From NCBI RefSeq assembly GCF_016755875.1, contig NZ_BNED01000005.1:744001-808000 (forward strand): DNA of 64,000 nt, written 5' to 3'. Numbering within the stretch: the first letter of the stretch is position 1; each line of letters starts with the position of its first letter. The position numbers and the translations under genes are program-made. A model generated the notes under the pieces. That model was not told the DNA's origin. It ran no database searches and saw nothing but the letters and a program-made list of their open reading frames with translations. This DNA is from Streptomyces spororaveus (lineage in GTDB: Bacteria; Actinomycetota; Actinomycetes; Streptomycetales; Streptomycetaceae). Positions 1 to 8,021 of this stretch are shown here, in pieces.

Positions 1-27
1 AGCCCCAGAACGCGTGGGGAGGCAGCG

Positions 28-381
28 ATGACCGCGCTCGCGCAGGACGAACGAGTCGACAGTCCGGAAGCGGCCGGCATGGAGGTGGGGGTGGCCGCGG
101 GCCCGCGGCCCGGGACGGTCCAGGTCGTGGTGACCGGCGAGATCGACTTCGACAACGCCACGGTTCTCCGCGAGGTTCTCCTGGCCGCCCTCGTCTCTCA
201 CCGCACCACCCTCCTCATCGACTTGGGACGGGTGACCTTCTGCGACTGCGCCGGCCTCAACACCCTCCTTACCGTCCGCCACGCGGCCCTGCAGGCCGGG
301 CGCGGCTTGCACATCACGGCGGCGGGCCGCCGCGTCGAGCGGCTCCTGACCCTCACCGACACCCGCACCCTCCTCATGTGA
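28..381 (+). CDS. STAS-domain anti-sigma factor antagonist (anti-anti-sigma)
   Basis: A single STAS domain of the SpoIIAA/RsbV type spans about residues 28-115 and is expected to bind an RsbW-like anti-sigma kinase in the cytoplasm. The start is supported by GGGGAGG five bases upstream of the ATG. The core motif reads FCDCAGLNTLL. In classical antagonists this is D-S-S/T-G, and the first Ser is the phosphorylation site; here it is Cys followed by Ala. The usual kinase switch is therefore probably absent or altered, which I infer from family knowledge. The gene stands alone, and no kinase is adjacent in the window. The 117-residue length is normal for the family. Confidence 0.9.
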   Translation: MTALAQDERVDSPEAAGMEVGVAAGPRPGTVQVVVTGEIDFDNATVLREVLLAALVSHRTTLLIDLGRVTFCDCAGLNTLLTVRHAALQAGRGLHITAAGRRVERLLTLTDTRTLLM

Positions 382-855
382 CCACGTGCGCTCGAAAGCG
401 CGTGACCCCATGACCGCGGCCGACCGCCTCGCGGCGCCCGGGACCCGGCACCCGGGACCCGCCCAGTCCCAGGAGCGCTTGCGTCAGGGCGGCAGTCGAT
501 TCAGGGACGGCGTCGATGAGGACGGCCGCTTCCTGGTCGGGGCTGCAGACCGTCACGTCCTCCAGGACGTTGCCCCGGGTCGGCCGGACACCCTTGGCGC
601 CGAATTCCAAAGCGCCGCCGCGAAGCCGCATCCGCTGCGAGAAGGCCATCCGGTGCGTAGGCCTTGCGCGTGCGCCACCCTGCGCCGGATCAACGAATCC
701 CTGAGCGATCCGCCTGCCTTGCGATTGTCGGCGAAGGGTGCCCTCTCGGCCCGTCGCGCTCCGCGCCTGGATCCAGTCACGCGAGCCTCGCCACGCCGAA
801 TGTGACGATCTGTCAGAATACGCCCGATTCTGTCAGCCCGGCCGGGAGGATTGCT
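382..855. other. Intergenic region with paired palindromes
   Basis: About 470 bases without a convincing gene. A 91-codon minus-strand frame (374-649) has no recognisable domain and I do not call it. The right-hand 60 bases carry the repeated TGAC-N5-GTCA element annotated separately. Confidence 0.5.
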
Positions 856-869
856 GTGACTATCTGTCA
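803..869 (+). promoter_or_regulatory. Two copies of a 13-bp palindrome TGAC-N5-GTCA
   Basis: TGACGATCTGTCA lies at 803-815 and TGACTATCTGTCA at 857-869, 54 bases apart, about five helical turns. Between them AGAAT-N7-ATTCT forms another small dyad. The second copy overlaps the proposed GTG start (856) of the YVTN gene, so a bound regulator could block both transcription and translation initiation. The operator function is inferred. Confidence 0.45.
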
Positions 870-2415
870 AACCATGAGGGGGGTGGGCGTGCAGGAGGCC
901 CTCCCGTCGTCGGCGCCGCCTGGTCGCCGAGTGCGTCGCTCGTCGCGGGGTGGGTTACTGCGGGCGCTGGTGGCAGGTCTCGTCCTACTGGCCGGCCTGG
1001 CCCTGCCCATGGTGGCCCCGCAGCCCTCCCAGGCCGTGCCGCCCGGCACCTATGCCTACGTCGCCAACTTCCTGGATGACACGGTGTCGGTGATCGACAC
1101 GGCGACGAACACGGTGGTGGTCACGGTTCCCGTCGGCGGTGCGCCGTGGGGGGTGGCGGTGTCACCGGACGGCACCCGCGCCTACGTCACCAACCGCACC
1201 GATGGCACGGTGTCCGTGATCAACACCATGACCGACACGGTCGTCGCCACCGTCCCCGTCGGCCTTGAGCCCCTGGGGGTGGCGGTGTCGCCGGACGGCA
1301 CCCGCGCCTACGTCACCAGCTACGGCGCCGACACGGTGTCCGTGATCAGCACGGCGACGAACACGGTCCTCACCACCATCCCCGTCGGCGATACGCCCAT
1401 CGGGGTGACGGTGTCGCCGAACGGCACCCGCGCCTACGTCACTAATTCCGGCGCCGACACGGTGTCCGTGATCAACGCCGCCACCAATACCGTCGTAGCC
1501 ACCATCCCCGTCGGCGACTTCCCGTTCGGGGTGGCGGTGTCACCGGACAGCACCCGCGCCTACGTCACCAATTCCGACGGCGACACGGCGTCTGTGATCA
1601 ACACGGCGACGAGCACGGTCCTCGCCACCATCCCCGTCGGCGATGCACCCCAGGGGGTGGCGGTGTCGCGGGACGGCATCCGCGCCTACGTCATCAACGC
1701 CGGCGGCGACACGGTGTCCGTGATCAACACGGCGACGAACACGGTCCTCGCCACCATCCCCGTCGGCGATGCACCCCGAGAGGTGGCGGTGTCGCCGGAC
1801 GGCACCCGCGCCTACGTCACCAACGCCAACGACGACACCGTGTCCGTGATCAACACCGCCACCAACACCGTCGTGGCCACCATCCCCGTCAACGACCTCC
1901 CGTTCGGGGTGGCGATCGGGGTCGTGCCCCGGCCGGCGCCGACGCTGACGCTGATCAAGCTCACCGCCGGCGGGACGTTCACCCGGGGCGGGCAGGGCGC
2001 CTACAGCCTCACCGTCACCAACACCGGCGACCTGCCCACCGACGGCAGCACCGTCACTCTCACCGACACCCTCCCCACAGGCCTGACCCCGGTCAGCTTC
2101 TCCGGCACCGGATGGACCTGCACCCTCACCCCGCTGTCCTGCACCCGCAGCGACATCCTCGCCCCCGGTGCCGGCTACCCGCCCCTCACCCTCACCGTTC
2201 AGATCGCCCCCAACGCGCCGAAGCAGGTCACCAACACCGCCACCGTCACCGGCGGCGGCGCCATCGGCACCAGCATCGCCACCGCAACCACCACCGTCGA
2301 CAGGAAGCAGCAGCCCAAGCCCCCGCACCACGACCACCCAGGCCCCCACTGGCCGGGGCACGGAAAGCCAGGCCACCACTGGCCCCACCTCGGCCACCGC
2401 CCCGGCCCCCGGTAA
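856..2415 (+). CDS. Secreted YVTN-type beta-propeller protein with DUF11 domain
   Basis: The GTG at 856 is preceded by GGGAGGA with a six-base gap, better than the ATG at 874. The N-terminus is basic, then has a hydrophobic segment (LLRALVAGLVLLAGLALP) ending at an Ala-Val-Pro region, consistent with a secretion signal. About seven repeats of roughly 42 residues follow, each with RAYVTN and DTVSVINTATNTV-like strands, which fit one seven-bladed propeller. A DUF11 (conserved repeat) domain with LTVTNTGDLPTDG comes next, then a Pro/His/Gly-rich tail. Such proteins are extracellular or wall-associated; the ligand is unknown. The blades are nearly identical at DNA level, suggesting recent internal duplication. 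A strong hairpin follows the gene. Confidence 0.85.
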   Translation: MTICQTMRGVGVQEALPSSAPPGRRVRRSSRGGLLRALVAGLVLLAGLALPMVAPQPSQAVPPGTYAYVANFLDDTVSVIDTATNTVVVTVPVGGAPWGVAVSPDGTRAYVTNRTDGTVSVINTMTDTVVATVPVGLEPLGVAVSPDGTRAYVTSYGADTVSVISTATNTVLTTIPVGDTPIGVTVSPNGTRAYVTNSGADTVSVINAATNTVVATIPVGDFPFGVAVSPDSTRAYVTNSDGDTASVINTATSTVLATIPVGDAPQGVAVSRDGIRAYVINAGGDTVSVINTATNTVLATIPVGDAPREVAVSPDGTRAYVTNANDDTVSVINTATNTVVATIPVNDLPFGVAIGVVPRPAPTLTLIKLTAGGTFTRGGQGAYSLTVTNTGDLPTDGSTVTLTDTLPTGLTPVSFSGTGWTCTLTPLSCTRSDILAPGAGYPPLTLTVQIAPNAPKQVTNTATVTGGGAIGTSIATATTTVDRKQQPKPPHHDHPGPHWPGHGKPGHHWPHLGHRPGPR

Positions 2416-2436
2416 CCGCACACCGGCATTGCGAAC

Positions 2437-2480
2437 GCCCCGGCGCCGGCCGCCCACCCTCGGACCACCGGCGCCGGGGC
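2437..2480 (+). terminator. Rho-independent-like hairpin after the YVTN gene
   Basis: A 13-bp perfect inverted repeat (GCCCCGGCGCCGG and its complement) encloses an 18-base loop, 21 bases past the stop. There is no T run, as is common in Streptomyces. Confidence 0.6.
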
Positions 2481-2668
2481 ATCCCGTGACCAAGCAACCC
2501 CACACCACGCCCCGCCACCCAAAGCCTCCGCCGCCCCTTCGCCCCCCCCCGGACGACCGATCAGACCGCGCCACGTGACTCCACTTGTCCGAACGGCCTT
2601 CGGGCTCCGGCGCTGGAGCGTGGAAGTCCTGAGCGACCAGCCCGTCGGGCGCGCCGGTCACCACCGCG

Positions 2669-3121
2669 TCAGGCGCGGCGCGCCCCGGCGTGATCCTGTT
2701 CCACGATCTTGGCCAGGCGGGCCAGCATCCCCCGATGGCGGAGCTGGAGCAGGGCTTCGATCGCGGGGTTGTGCAGGGTTCCGCCCACGCCGCGCAAGGG
2801 GTGCTCGTCGCACACGACCAGGGTCTCCTCGCCCCACGGCCGGAGCTGGAGGAAGATCCTCGCAGTGCCCAGCGACTTGAACGACGCTTCCAGTTCCAGT
2901 TCCCGGCCGGCTTCCGTGTGGCGTACGGTCGTCACCCCTTCTGTCGACCAAGGGCCCAGCCGCACGGTGTAGCGGAGCCGGGACCCGACCTCCGGCCAGG
3001 CCTGATCGAGCGGTGTGGACTCGGACGGACCCACCACCCACTCCCCGTACGAGGCGGGATCGGCGAGCACCGCCCACACCGCCTGCGGGGGCCGATGAAT
3101 CAGCTGGTTGCGGACGGCCAT
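2669..3121 (-). CDS. SRPBCC-family protein (START-like hydrophobic-ligand fold)
   Basis: 150 residues. The start is fixed by AGGAGG nine bases upstream of the ATG. The sequence follows the polyketide-cyclase/dehydrase pattern: a short N-terminal strand, IHRPPQAVWAVLADPASYGEW, then alternating strands and a long C-terminal helix. The fold binds hydrophobic ligands, and many Streptomyces paralogues have no assigned substrate. It is oriented away from the YVTN gene and shares no obvious operon. The SRPBCC assignment is confident; the biochemical role is unknown. Confidence 0.85.
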   Translation of the reverse strand: MAVRNQLIHRPPQAVWAVLADPASYGEWVVGPSESTPLDQAWPEVGSRLRYTVRLGPWSTEGVTTVRHTEAGRELELEASFKSLGTARIFLQLRPWGEETLVVCDEHPLRGVGGTLHNPAIEALLQLRHRGMLARLAKIVEQDHAGARRA

Positions 3122-3347
3122 GAGAGAAGTCCTCCTGCCGGAACGGACACTGTTCCCGGACCGCCGACGGCCGGCGACCCGGGGCACTGGGCGAAGCCCT
3201 TCGTGTGCCGGTAGCGACGCTCGTGCCCTCGTCCTTCGGCCTCGCGTCGGCTCAGCGCGAAACGTCGGCCCGCGACCACGGACGGCTGCTGTGACCGTCT
3301 CGGGGACTGCCGCGGCACACCGTAGGACGGCGCACGCCCAGGCTGCG

Positions 3348-3737
3348 CTACCCGCGGCCGCGCCTGCCGGGCGGGTCCTGGGGGTCCACGCCCGTCGAGG
3401 CGGAAGCGTCCTTCGTTCCGCTGGGACGCTGCGACCGGCCCCGGGGGCCCAGGTCGTGCATGCCCTTCTCCCCTGAGCCCTTGCTCTGGTCCTCCCCGCG
3501 TGCTCCCCTGCTCTTCACCGGCTTGCCGTGGGGGTTTCCGGCCTCTTCCTTGGAAACCGTCCGGCCGGGCCCCTTGTCCGGAGCGTACTCGTCCGGGTGG
3601 AAGGAACGGTGGGCACTCGGGTTCTCCTGCTGACGGGTCTCGTCCACGTCCGGCGACCAGCCGTGCTGCTTGGTCCCCTCGTGGCGACTCGGACCCTTGC
3701 CGTGGGCGGGCTGGGACGGCTTCGGCTGCTTCGTCAT
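3348..3737 (-). CDS. Small hydrophilic, intrinsically disordered conserved protein
   Basis: 129 residues, almost entirely charged or polar (KQPKPSQPAHGKGPSRHEG, QHGWSPDVDETRQQENPSAHR), with no hydrophobic core, transmembrane helix or signal. I take the ATG at 3737, because upstream codons read as noise. It resembles a family of Streptomyces hypothetical proteins found near general-stress genes. The composition is compatible with a desiccation or osmotic protectant, but that is only inference. A GGGTAC element (3756-3779) lies just upstream but on the opposite strand. Confidence 0.7.
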   Translation of the reverse strand: MTKQPKPSQPAHGKGPSRHEGTKQHGWSPDVDETRQQENPSAHRSFHPDEYAPDKGPGRTVSKEEAGNPHGKPVKSRGARGEDQSKGSGEKGMHDLGPRGRSQRPSGTKDASASTGVDPQDPPGRRGRG

Positions 3738-4101
3738 TGGCCTGGCCTGCTGTCTGTCTCGGGACGGGCGCACGGGTACGAGCGCCTCTACCGCTGTCTT
3801 GCCATCGTCCCACCGTTCGCGGAAGTGGTCGCGCCGGGCTCCGGAGGGCTCAGCGCGCTCTTGGGAGCGGGGCACGGCCTTCGGATCCGGCAGGGCGACA
3901 GCGGAGCCAGGGGCGCATGTGGTCGGCCTATGGGAGCCGGCTCTTCCGCAGCACCTCGGGCCTACCCCGCCGTTCGGCCGCCAGCCGCTGCCGGGGCCGC
4001 ACCGTCGACGCACGCGCCCTTGTCACCGTAGACCGGCGAAGGGGCCCTCCGCTGGCCTACCATGTCGTCGAGGGCTTCGGGACAGCGCGGCCGGAGGACA
4101 G
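3738..4101. other. Divergent intergenic region
   Basis: 364 bases between the minus-strand hydrophilic gene and the plus-strand PP2C gene. The only feature I see is a sigma-B-like element at 3756-3779. Confidence 0.5.
3756..3779 (+). promoter_or_regulatory. Candidate sigma-B-type promoter (GTCT-N14-GGGTAC)
   Basis: This exactly fits the Streptomyces consensus GNNT-N14-16-GGGTAY. It would give a leader of about 310 bases for the PP2C gene, which is long, so a chance match is possible. Confidence 0.35.
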
Positions 4102-5958
4102 ATGCCGAAACAGGGCCAGGAATCCGGAGCGGACCCGGGCAGCGCACAGCGGCGGGCCGTGAGGCTGGCCGGGCTTTCGGCAGCCTCCGATACCGGGATG
4201 GACCGGTTCGCCCGCCTGGTTTCACGACTGCTCCGCGTGCCGGTGGCCTTCGTTTCGCTGGTCGAGGAGGACCGGCAGATCCTGCCCGGACTGTGCGGTC
4301 TGCCGGAGCCCTGGGCGGGGAGCCGCGCGCTGCCGCTGTCGCACTCGCTCTGCCGGTACGTGGTGGCCTCCGGGCAGCCCCTGGTCGTGCCCGATGCCCG
4401 CGCCGACGACCGGCTCCGTACCAACCCGGCCATCGCGGATCTCGGGCTCATCGCGTATGCGGGGATGCCGCTGACCGATGCCGACGGGCTGGTCCTGGGC
4501 TCCTTGTGCGCCATCGACCACGAGCCGCGGACGTGGGGTGACGGCGAGCTGGCCGACCTGAAGGATCTGGCCGCGGCCTGTTCCGCCGAGCTGTGCCTGC
4601 GCATCCTGTCGGCGCAGAGCCGGTCCGCGCAGAAGGTACTGGAGACCGCGCGGGCCGCCGCCGAGCGGGCGTGGAGCGACGCGGAGCGCCTGGAGCAGGA
4701 GGCACAGGCCGGCATGGACCATGCCGAGCTGCTGCTGAGGGCATCGGAGGAACTCGCCCAGACGTCGGGGCTGGAGGACGTCCGGCGCCGGCTGCGGGAC
4801 CTTTTCGTCGGTGTCGGGAAGCCCTCGTACGTCGGCCTGTTGGTCGCCGACGAAGACGAACTGCACCGGGTTGCCGACCCGGACATCGAGCACTCGGTGG
4901 AACGGGAGGTCCTCACGCTGCCCGTGAGCGCGGCGTTCCCGAGCACCCGGGCCATGCGGGAACGGCGGGCGGTCTTCGTGCCCGACCGTGAGGCGCTCGT
5001 CGCCGGGTACAGCCCCGAGGCGGTCGGCTTCTTCGACCGCATGGGCTTCACCACCGTGCTGTGCCTGCCCCTCTGGGGCAGCCGCGCCCTGCTGGGCGTA
5101 CTCGCCGTCTGCTGGGCCAAGCGGCACGAGGTGGGGGTCACGGAGCGGGCCACGCTCACCGCCGCGTCCGGATACATCGCGCAGGCGGTGGAGCGCGCCC
5201 TGTACCTGGACGAACGCATCTCCGTGGCCCGGCAGCTCCAGGAAGCCATGCTCACCGACCTCCCCGTCGCCGACCACATCGAGATCAGCGCCCTGTACGA
5301 GCCGGCCGCGGTCGGCGACATGATCGGCGGTGACTGGTACGACGCCTACCACCTGCCGCCCGCCTCACCCGGCGGCGAGCCCGGAGCCCTCATGGTGACG
5401 GTGGGCGACATCACCGGCCACGACATGCACGCAGCCACGATCATGGGCCAGATCCGCAGCATGCTGCGGCAGGCCACCCTCGACCACCCGCCGTACAGCC
5501 CGGCCACGGCGCTGACCGCCCTCGATACCGCTTGTTCGATCCTGCCCTTCGAGGCCGGCGGCACGCTGGTCCACGCACGCCTCGACCTCGCCGACGGCGG
5601 TCCCGACTGGACGCTGACCTGGTCCAACGCCGGCCACCCGCCGCCGCTGCTCCTTACCCCCAACGGCCGGGTGACCCTCCTGGAGGAACACGACATCCTC
5701 CTCCACAGGGACCTCGGGCCGTCCCGCCGCACCGAGGCCCAGCGCGGCCTTCCCTCTGGTTCAACGCTGTTGTTCTACACCGACGGGCTCATTGAACGCC
5801 GCGGCCACGACATCGATGCCTCCCTCGCACAACTCGTCGCCCTGCTCGCCCGCCACGGTGACCGTCCGCTGCCCGAACTGCTCCACCGGATCAGCAAAAG
5901 GCTGGTGGCCCCGGCTCCCGGGGACGACGTCGTCGTACTGGCGCTGCGCGTTCCCTGA
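4102..5958 (+). CDS. GAF-GAF-PP2C (SpoIIE-type) serine phosphatase
   Basis: 618 residues, with GGAGG four bases before the ATG. An N-terminal GAF domain (about 30-165, containing the LPLSHSLCRYVVASGQPLVV region) is followed by an Ala/Glu-rich coiled coil. A second GAF-like domain spans about 230-380 and a SpoIIE-type PP2C domain about 400-615. Metal-binding signatures are visible: IGGDWYDAYHL, VGDITGHDMHAA, FYTDGLIERRG and the terminal PGDDVVVLALRV. Such phosphatases dephosphorylate STAS antagonists and release sigma factors; the GAF domains probably sense a small molecule or redox state. The protein is soluble, with no membrane segment. It is one of three intact PP2C genes in the window and has no adjacent partner. 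Confidence 0.93.
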   Translation: MPKQGQESGADPGSAQRRAVRLAGLSAASDTGMDRFARLVSRLLRVPVAFVSLVEEDRQILPGLCGLPEPWAGSRALPLSHSLCRYVVASGQPLVVPDARADDRLRTNPAIADLGLIAYAGMPLTDADGLVLGSLCAIDHEPRTWGDGELADLKDLAAACSAELCLRILSAQSRSAQKVLETARAAAERAWSDAERLEQEAQAGMDHAELLLRASEELAQTSGLEDVRRRLRDLFVGVGKPSYVGLLVADEDELHRVADPDIEHSVEREVLTLPVSAAFPSTRAMRERRAVFVPDREALVAGYSPEAVGFFDRMGFTTVLCLPLWGSRALLGVLAVCWAKRHEVGVTERATLTAASGYIAQAVERALYLDERISVARQLQEAMLTDLPVADHIEISALYEPAAVGDMIGGDWYDAYHLPPASPGGEPGALMVTVGDITGHDMHAATIMGQIRSMLRQATLDHPPYSPATALTALDTACSILPFEAGGTLVHARLDLADGGPDWTLTWSNAGHPPPLLLTPNGRVTLLEEHDILLHRDLGPSRRTEAQRGLPSGSTLLFYTDGLIERRGHDIDASLAQLVALLARHGDRPLPELLHRISKRLVAPAPGDDVVVLALRVP

Positions 5959-6099
5959 CGGCGTGACCGGCCACTTCCTGGATCCGGCGAACGTCCGATG
6001 ACCAGCGGAATGAGGATGGTCCAGAGGATCGGAACTCCCGTCACGAAGCGGATGACGAGGAGAATGACGCCGATGACAGGACCAATGTCTTCCGTTTCG

Positions 6100-6124
6100 G
6101 CGTGACGGTTCACAACCGGGGTAG
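6100..6124 (+). promoter_or_regulatory. Candidate sigma-B-type promoter (GCGT-N15-GGGTAG)
   Basis: It matches GNNT-N14-16-GGGTAY except for G at the last position, and lies 52 bases before the ATG of the next gene. Confidence 0.5.
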
Positions 6125-6176
6125 ACGCCAGCCGTGTCCGGCGGCTTGTTCGGGCGCGCATCCAAGGAGCAATCCC

Positions 6177-6626
6177 ATGATTCTCATCCTCGGGCTCATC
6201 ATTCTGATCGCCGCCATCATCGTCGGCCTGGCCGGAGTATTCGGCAATACCGGCGCGGGACACGACCTCGGCGTCGGCGGCGACTTCTCGATTTTCGGCT
6301 ACCACGTCACCGGTTCGACCGGATCCCTCTTTCTGAGCGGAATCATCGTCGGAGCCATCGCCCTCTTGGGTCTGACTCTGGTCATGATGGGCGCCCGGCG
6401 TTCGGCCCGTCGCTCGGCGCAGGCCCGACGCGAACTCGGCACATCACGCCGGGAGGCCGCCGCCGTCGACCGCGAGCGCGACGATCTGATCAAGCAGCGC
6501 GACGACGCCCGCGCCGGGGCCGGTGCTCCGACGGCCGACGTGCCCCGCACCGAGACCGGTGCGCCGGTGACCGACGCACCTCGCGGCCGAGGCCACTGGT
6601 TCGGCCACCGGGCCGCGCACCGCTGA
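6177..6626 (+). CDS. Small membrane protein with two transmembrane segments and a coiled coil
   Basis: 149 residues, with AAGGAG seven bases upstream of the ATG. The first membrane helix is at about residues 2-22 (ILGLIILIAAIIVGLAGVF) and the second at about 55-80 (IIVGAIALLGLTLVMMG). An Arg/Ala/Glu-rich, likely coiled-coil cytoplasmic tail follows (ARRELGTSRREAAAVDRERDDLIKQR) and ends in a Gly/His-rich stretch. It belongs to a class of short streptomycete membrane proteins of unknown function that often sit in general-stress regions. The sigma-B-like promoter at 6100-6124 supports stress control. Confidence 0.8.
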   Translation: MILILGLIILIAAIIVGLAGVFGNTGAGHDLGVGGDFSIFGYHVTGSTGSLFLSGIIVGAIALLGLTLVMMGARRSARRSAQARRELGTSRREAAAVDRERDDLIKQRDDARAGAGAPTADVPRTETGAPVTDAPRGRGHWFGHRAAHR

Positions 6627-6676
6627 CGGCAGCCCTCGTCGTTCCGCAGAACCTTGCCGATGCACCATCAGCCGCA

Positions 6677-6719
6677 GGGAGCGGCGCGCCTTGCCCGAAG
6701 GGGCCGGCGCGCCGCTCCC
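6677..6719. terminator. Bidirectional terminator between convergent genes
   Basis: A 14-bp perfect inverted repeat (GGGAGCGGCGCGCC at 6677 and its complement ending 6719) with a 15-base loop. It lies between the convergent genes ending at 6626 and 6739. Confidence 0.75.
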
Positions 6720-6738
6720 CATGGCCGAGAGCCCGCCC

Positions 6739-7767
6739 TCACGGCCCCGGCACGGGCGAACGCAGAGCGCTGCGCCCCTGATCCCAGGCCTCGCGGATGT
6801 GCGTCGCGAGGCGGTCCTCCAGCAGGACGGTCGCCGCGCACCCGAACGCGATGTCCGCCTCCAGGTCCGGCTCGTCGGCCAGCAGACCTCCGATCACCTC
6901 GTGGCGCACGACCTGTTCGTGGACGGCGTCGGCTTCGACGTGCTCCGCGTAGAAGTGTTCGGCCGCAGGTCCCGCTCCGCAGCGCCGCAGGGCCTTGGCC
7001 AGGCGCCTGGACCCGGGCGACGAGGTGACCTCGACGCACGCGAAGTGGCCGACGAGCGCGCCGCGCAGGGCGCGGTGGAGCCCGAAGAGGGACATCAGGT
7101 TCACCGTCGCGAGCAGCGGCGCCGGCGCGCGGTCCAGGTAACGGCCGTAGGCGGGATCCAGCTCCAGGTCGGCCATGAGGTCCGCGAAGAGCCGTGCGTG
7201 GATGCGGTCGGCGCGGCCGGCGCCGAACTCGTCGTACTCGATGGCGACCATGGCGGCCTTGGCCCGTCCGGTGAGCCGCGGGATGACCCAGGCGTGCGGG
7301 TCCGCCTCCTTGAGGTGGTAGAGGGAGCGCAGGGCCGCGTATTCGCGCAACTGCCAGAGCTCGCCCTCGGTTTCCAGGTGGTGGCTGAGACTGCCGGAGA
7401 GGTCCACGGGCTCGACGAGGAGCGGGGCGAAGGCTTCCTCGACCGTTCGGGGCGCGTCGGGCAGCTCGGTGCGCAGGGCGTGCAGCACGCGGGTCTCCAT
7501 CGACTGGCGCAGCCGCAGCAGCTCAGGGTCCCATTCGCGCTCGTCGTCCACGCCGTCGAAGCCGCGGTAGTGCAGCTCGTACAGCAGGTAGAGGGCGAGC
7601 TGAAGGTCCTCGCCCCAGGGGTCCGCCGTGAGCACGGACCCCGTGGCGTACACCGGCGGGCCGCCGGATCGCAGGGCCTGCGTCACGGCGCAGGACAGCT
7701 CGCCCCGTCCTTCGACCGGGCAGGGGCCGGCAGCGGTCGTCGTGGCGCTCGGGCCGGGAGGGGTCAT
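6739..7767 (-). CDS. Iron-containing redox enzyme family protein (heme-oxygenase-like diiron fold)
   Basis: 342 residues from the ATG that overlaps the stop of the upstream CDGSH gene (ATGA at 7764-7767), so translation is coupled. The protein is all-helical. Spaced Glu/His motifs (LYLLYELHYRGFDGVDDE, HLETEGELWQLREYAALRSLYHLKEADPHAW, EYDEFGAGRADRIHARLF, HVEADAVHEQVVRHEV) fit the diiron site of heme-oxygenase-like oxidases. It is the last gene of a three-gene operon with a methyltransferase and a 2Fe-2S protein, which suggests the CDGSH protein may supply electrons or iron. The substrate is not deducible. Family assignment is good; reaction unknown. Confidence 0.85.
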   Translation of the reverse strand: MTPPGPSATTTAAGPCPVEGRGELSCAVTQALRSGGPPVYATGSVLTADPWGEDLQLALYLLYELHYRGFDGVDDEREWDPELLRLRQSMETRVLHALRTELPDAPRTVEEAFAPLLVEPVDLSGSLSHHLETEGELWQLREYAALRSLYHLKEADPHAWVIPRLTGRAKAAMVAIEYDEFGAGRADRIHARLFADLMADLELDPAYGRYLDRAPAPLLATVNLMSLFGLHRALRGALVGHFACVEVTSSPGSRRLAKALRRCGAGPAAEHFYAEHVEADAVHEQVVRHEVIGGLLADEPDLEADIAFGCAATVLLEDRLATHIREAWDQGRSALRSPVPGP

Positions 7768-8021
7768 CGCGGGGTCCTGTCCTCGGGCGGCGGCGGGTCG
7801 GCTCGCTCGCGACGGCGGTGGCTGGTGTCGCACCAGGGGTACGTACGGCTGCGGCGACAGGTGCACACCGCGACCATGAAACGGTCCGAGCGGGCGACCG
7901 TCCCGTCGTCCAGGACGATCTCGACCGGACCCTCCACCAGGACCGGGCCCTGCGGGTCCACCGACACCCGGCGGGCCGGCGTCCGGCCGGGGGCCGGGGA
8001 GCTGTCAGAGGGACCGGGCAC
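7764..8021 (-). CDS. CDGSH-type 2Fe-2S protein (mitoNEET-like)
   Basis: 85 residues with a GTG start that overlaps the upstream methyltransferase by 17 bases. The C-terminal half has the three-Cys one-His cluster motif CTCRRSRTYPWCDTSH (canonical C-x-C-x2-S/T-x3-P-x-C-D-G-S/A/T-H). The Gly of the signature is Thr here, but all four ligands are present. The N-terminal half has short beta strands (VSVDPQGPVLVEGPVEIV) that fit the CDGSH fold. CDGSH proteins carry a labile, redox-active 2Fe-2S cluster. Overlaps on both sides place it in one transcript with the methyltransferase and the iron redox enzyme. Confidence 0.9.
   Translation of the reverse strand: MPGPSDSSPAPGRTPARRVSVDPQGPVLVEGPVEIVLDDGTVARSDRFMVAVCTCRRSRTYPWCDTSHRRRERADPPPPEDRTPR

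Noticed and set aside
374..649. 91-codon minus-strand frame after the first STAS gene
   Set aside because: No ribosome site, no recognisable domain, and it overlaps the end of the STAS gene; insufficient support.
1040..1915. Regular DNA repeats that could suggest a CRISPR-like array
   Set aside because: They are coding repeats of about 126-129 bases for propeller blades, without constant short repeats and unique spacers.
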